Below, in pieces: positions 63,040-64,000 of a stretch of DNA of 64,000 bases. The position numbers were made by a program, and so were the translations under genes. The stretch comes from Chloroflexota bacterium. GTDB lineage: Bacteria > Chloroflexota > Anaerolineae > Aggregatilineales > Phototrophicaceae. How positions within the stretch are numbered: the stretch's first letter is position 1; each line of letters begins with the position of its first letter. The notes below the pieces were generated by a model. It saw nothing but the letters and a program-made list of their open reading frames with translations, did no database searches and was not told where the DNA came from. The stretch lies in contig JAPOWG010000003.1 in NCBI GenBank assembly GCA_026707745.1, positions 47,274-111,273 on the forward strand, in the 5' to 3' direction.

Positions 63040-64000
63040 ATGACCCAACCGAATATCATCCTCATCATCACCGACCAGCAGCGCTACGACACCATCAACG
63101 CGCTGGGCTTCCCTTATATGGACACGCCCAATCTCGACCGGCTTGTACGAGAAGGTCTGAGCTTCGACAATTGCCATATCACCGCGCCCTCCTGCGCGCC
63201 GGCCCGCGCCAGCCTCTTCACCGGTTATTACCCGCATGTGACCGGCATCATGCGCAACGCTGATCGCTGGACGCGTTCCTGGGTGGAGGACTTGAACGAA
63301 GCCGGCTATCACTGCGTCAACATCGGCAAGATGCACAGTCAGCCATTCGAGACGCCGCTGGGCTTCCACCAGCGCTTCGTGGTGGAGAACAAAGACCGCT
63401 ACCTGGAAGGGCGCTATTACTTCGATGAATGGGACAAAGCGCTGGCGGCGCGCGGCTTGGTCAAGCAACAGCGGGAACTGTATCGGCAGCGCGACGACTA
63501 TCGCGAACGCATGGGCGCTTTCACCTGGGACTTGCCCACCGATACGCATCCGGATAACTTCGTCGGCGGGCTGGCGCAGTGGTGGCTGCGCAGCTATCCG
63601 GTGACCCAGCCGCTCTTCTTGCAGATCGGCTTCCCCGGTCCGCATCCGCCCTACGATCCCACACCCGACGCTGCCGCCGAGTACATCGACCGCGACCTGC
63701 CGCTGCCACAAGTGACGGAGCAGGAACTGGAGGGACAGCCGCCGCCGTTCCAGGAATTGCGTCGGCATAATATGGAATTCGATCACGACTCGATCGTGCA
63801 TCTGGAGCAGCCGACGCGGGCGCAACTCCAGCGCCTGCGCGCCTATTACGCCGCTAACGTGAGCATGGTCGACAAGCAGGTCGGGCAGATCATGGCTGCG
63901 CTGGAAGAGGGGGGTTACCTGGAAAACAGCGTGGTGATCTTCACCAGCGATCACGGCGATTGCCTGGGCGATCACGGGCATATCCAGAAGTGGACGATGT
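63040..64000 (+). CDS. Sulfatase with CAPAR maturation motif (3' truncated by window)
   Basis: The frame runs from ATG 63040, after GAAGGG, to the window end (320 codons). The N-terminus NIILIITDQQRYD supplies metal ligands. The maturation motif is C52-A-P-A-R, so again the usual serine is replaced, here by alanine. FTSDHGDCLGDHGHIQKW is the second metal site. No signal peptide. It is the third sulfatase of the window and belongs to the same broad S1 superfamily as the other two, with low similarity outside the motifs. Confidence 0.88.
   Translation, partial: MTQPNIILIITDQQRYDTINALGFPYMDTPNLDRLVREGLSFDNCHITAPSCAPARASLFTGYYPHVTGIMRNADRWTRSWVEDLNEAGYHCVNIGKMHSQPFETPLGFHQRFVVENKDRYLEGRYYFDEWDKALAARGLVKQQRELYRQRDDYRERMGAFTWDLPTDTHPDNFVGGLAQWWLRSYPVTQPLFLQIGFPGPHPPYDPTPDAAAEYIDRDLPLPQVTEQELEGQPPPFQELRRHNMEFDHDSIVHLEQPTRAQLQRLRAYYAANVSMVDKQVGQIMAALEEGGYLENSVVIFTSDHGDCLGDHGHIQKWTM

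Noticed and set aside
63001..63981. Minus-strand open frame of 326 codons at the window end
   Set aside because: The plus strand encodes a sulfatase with intact CxPxR and metal motifs through the same interval; the minus frame has no motif.

Overview
The window carries about 50 protein-coding genes and no rRNA, tRNA or CRISPR array that I can see. Coding density is high, G+C looks moderate to high, and genes sit in ATGA or TGATG-overlapping operons. Several ABC uptake cassettes have Sec-type binding proteins without an obvious lipobox, and there are three sulfatases, several MocA-type, GMC and FAD oxidoreductases, enolase-superfamily dehydratases and many DUF917 proteins. This mix suggests an environmental heterotroph, most likely a Chloroflexota (Anaerolineae/Caldilineae-like) genome. 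That assignment is inference from gene content only; there is no marker gene here.

Layout. 1-4000: a sugar-acid catabolic cluster (glucarate dehydratase-like, DHDPS-family lyase, second enolase-superfamily dehydratase, convergent MocA oxidoreductase). 4314-11039: a complete peptide-type ABC importer (binding protein, two permeases, two ATPases) whose last ATPase overlaps a DUF917 gene. 11090-18257: five tandem paralogous secreted proteins, each with a signal peptide, an SH3-like domain, three to five four-cysteine modules and a C-terminal HEACH...NE..C.E domain that looks like an uncharacterised gluzincin-type metallopeptidase. 18375-24252: a HyuA-like protein followed by four overlapping DUF917 genes. 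24343-25113: an A+T-richer orphan gene with its own promoter.

25223-34637: a sulfatase, an ASPIC/FG-GAP secreted protein, two FAD oxidoreductases around a phytanoyl-CoA dioxygenase-like enzyme, and three small or uncharacterised genes. 34854-39693: a sugar-type ABC importer (binding protein plus two permeases, no ATPase) with a second sulfatase, then a VOC protein. 40378-49583: an operon behind a near-consensus promoter and a perfect 18-bp palindrome: E2 acyltransferase, a fused E1 alpha-beta dehydrogenase, a SorC-type regulator, an RPE-like protein, a MocA oxidoreductase, a GMC oxidoreductase and a ROK kinase. 50365-61113: a second GMC oxidoreductase, ribokinase-like kinase, the hexulose-phosphate synthase/isomerase pair, another sugar ABC importer, an FGGY kinase, a shikimate-dehydrogenase-family protein and a cupin-type glucose-6-phosphate isomerase. 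61123-64000: a secreted propeller-like protein and the start of a third sulfatase.

Taken together the window reads as scavenging of sulfated or acidic sugars and peptides: extracellular enzymes, ABC uptake, oxidation/dehydration of sugars, and phosphorylation or RuMP-type sugar-phosphate steps. The most unusual element is the five-gene array of putative secreted metallopeptidases, which lies between the peptide importer with its DUF917 gene and the HyuA/DUF917 block. A second recurring feature is a family of G/C-rich palindromic intergenic repeats, several of which sit just upstream of start codons.
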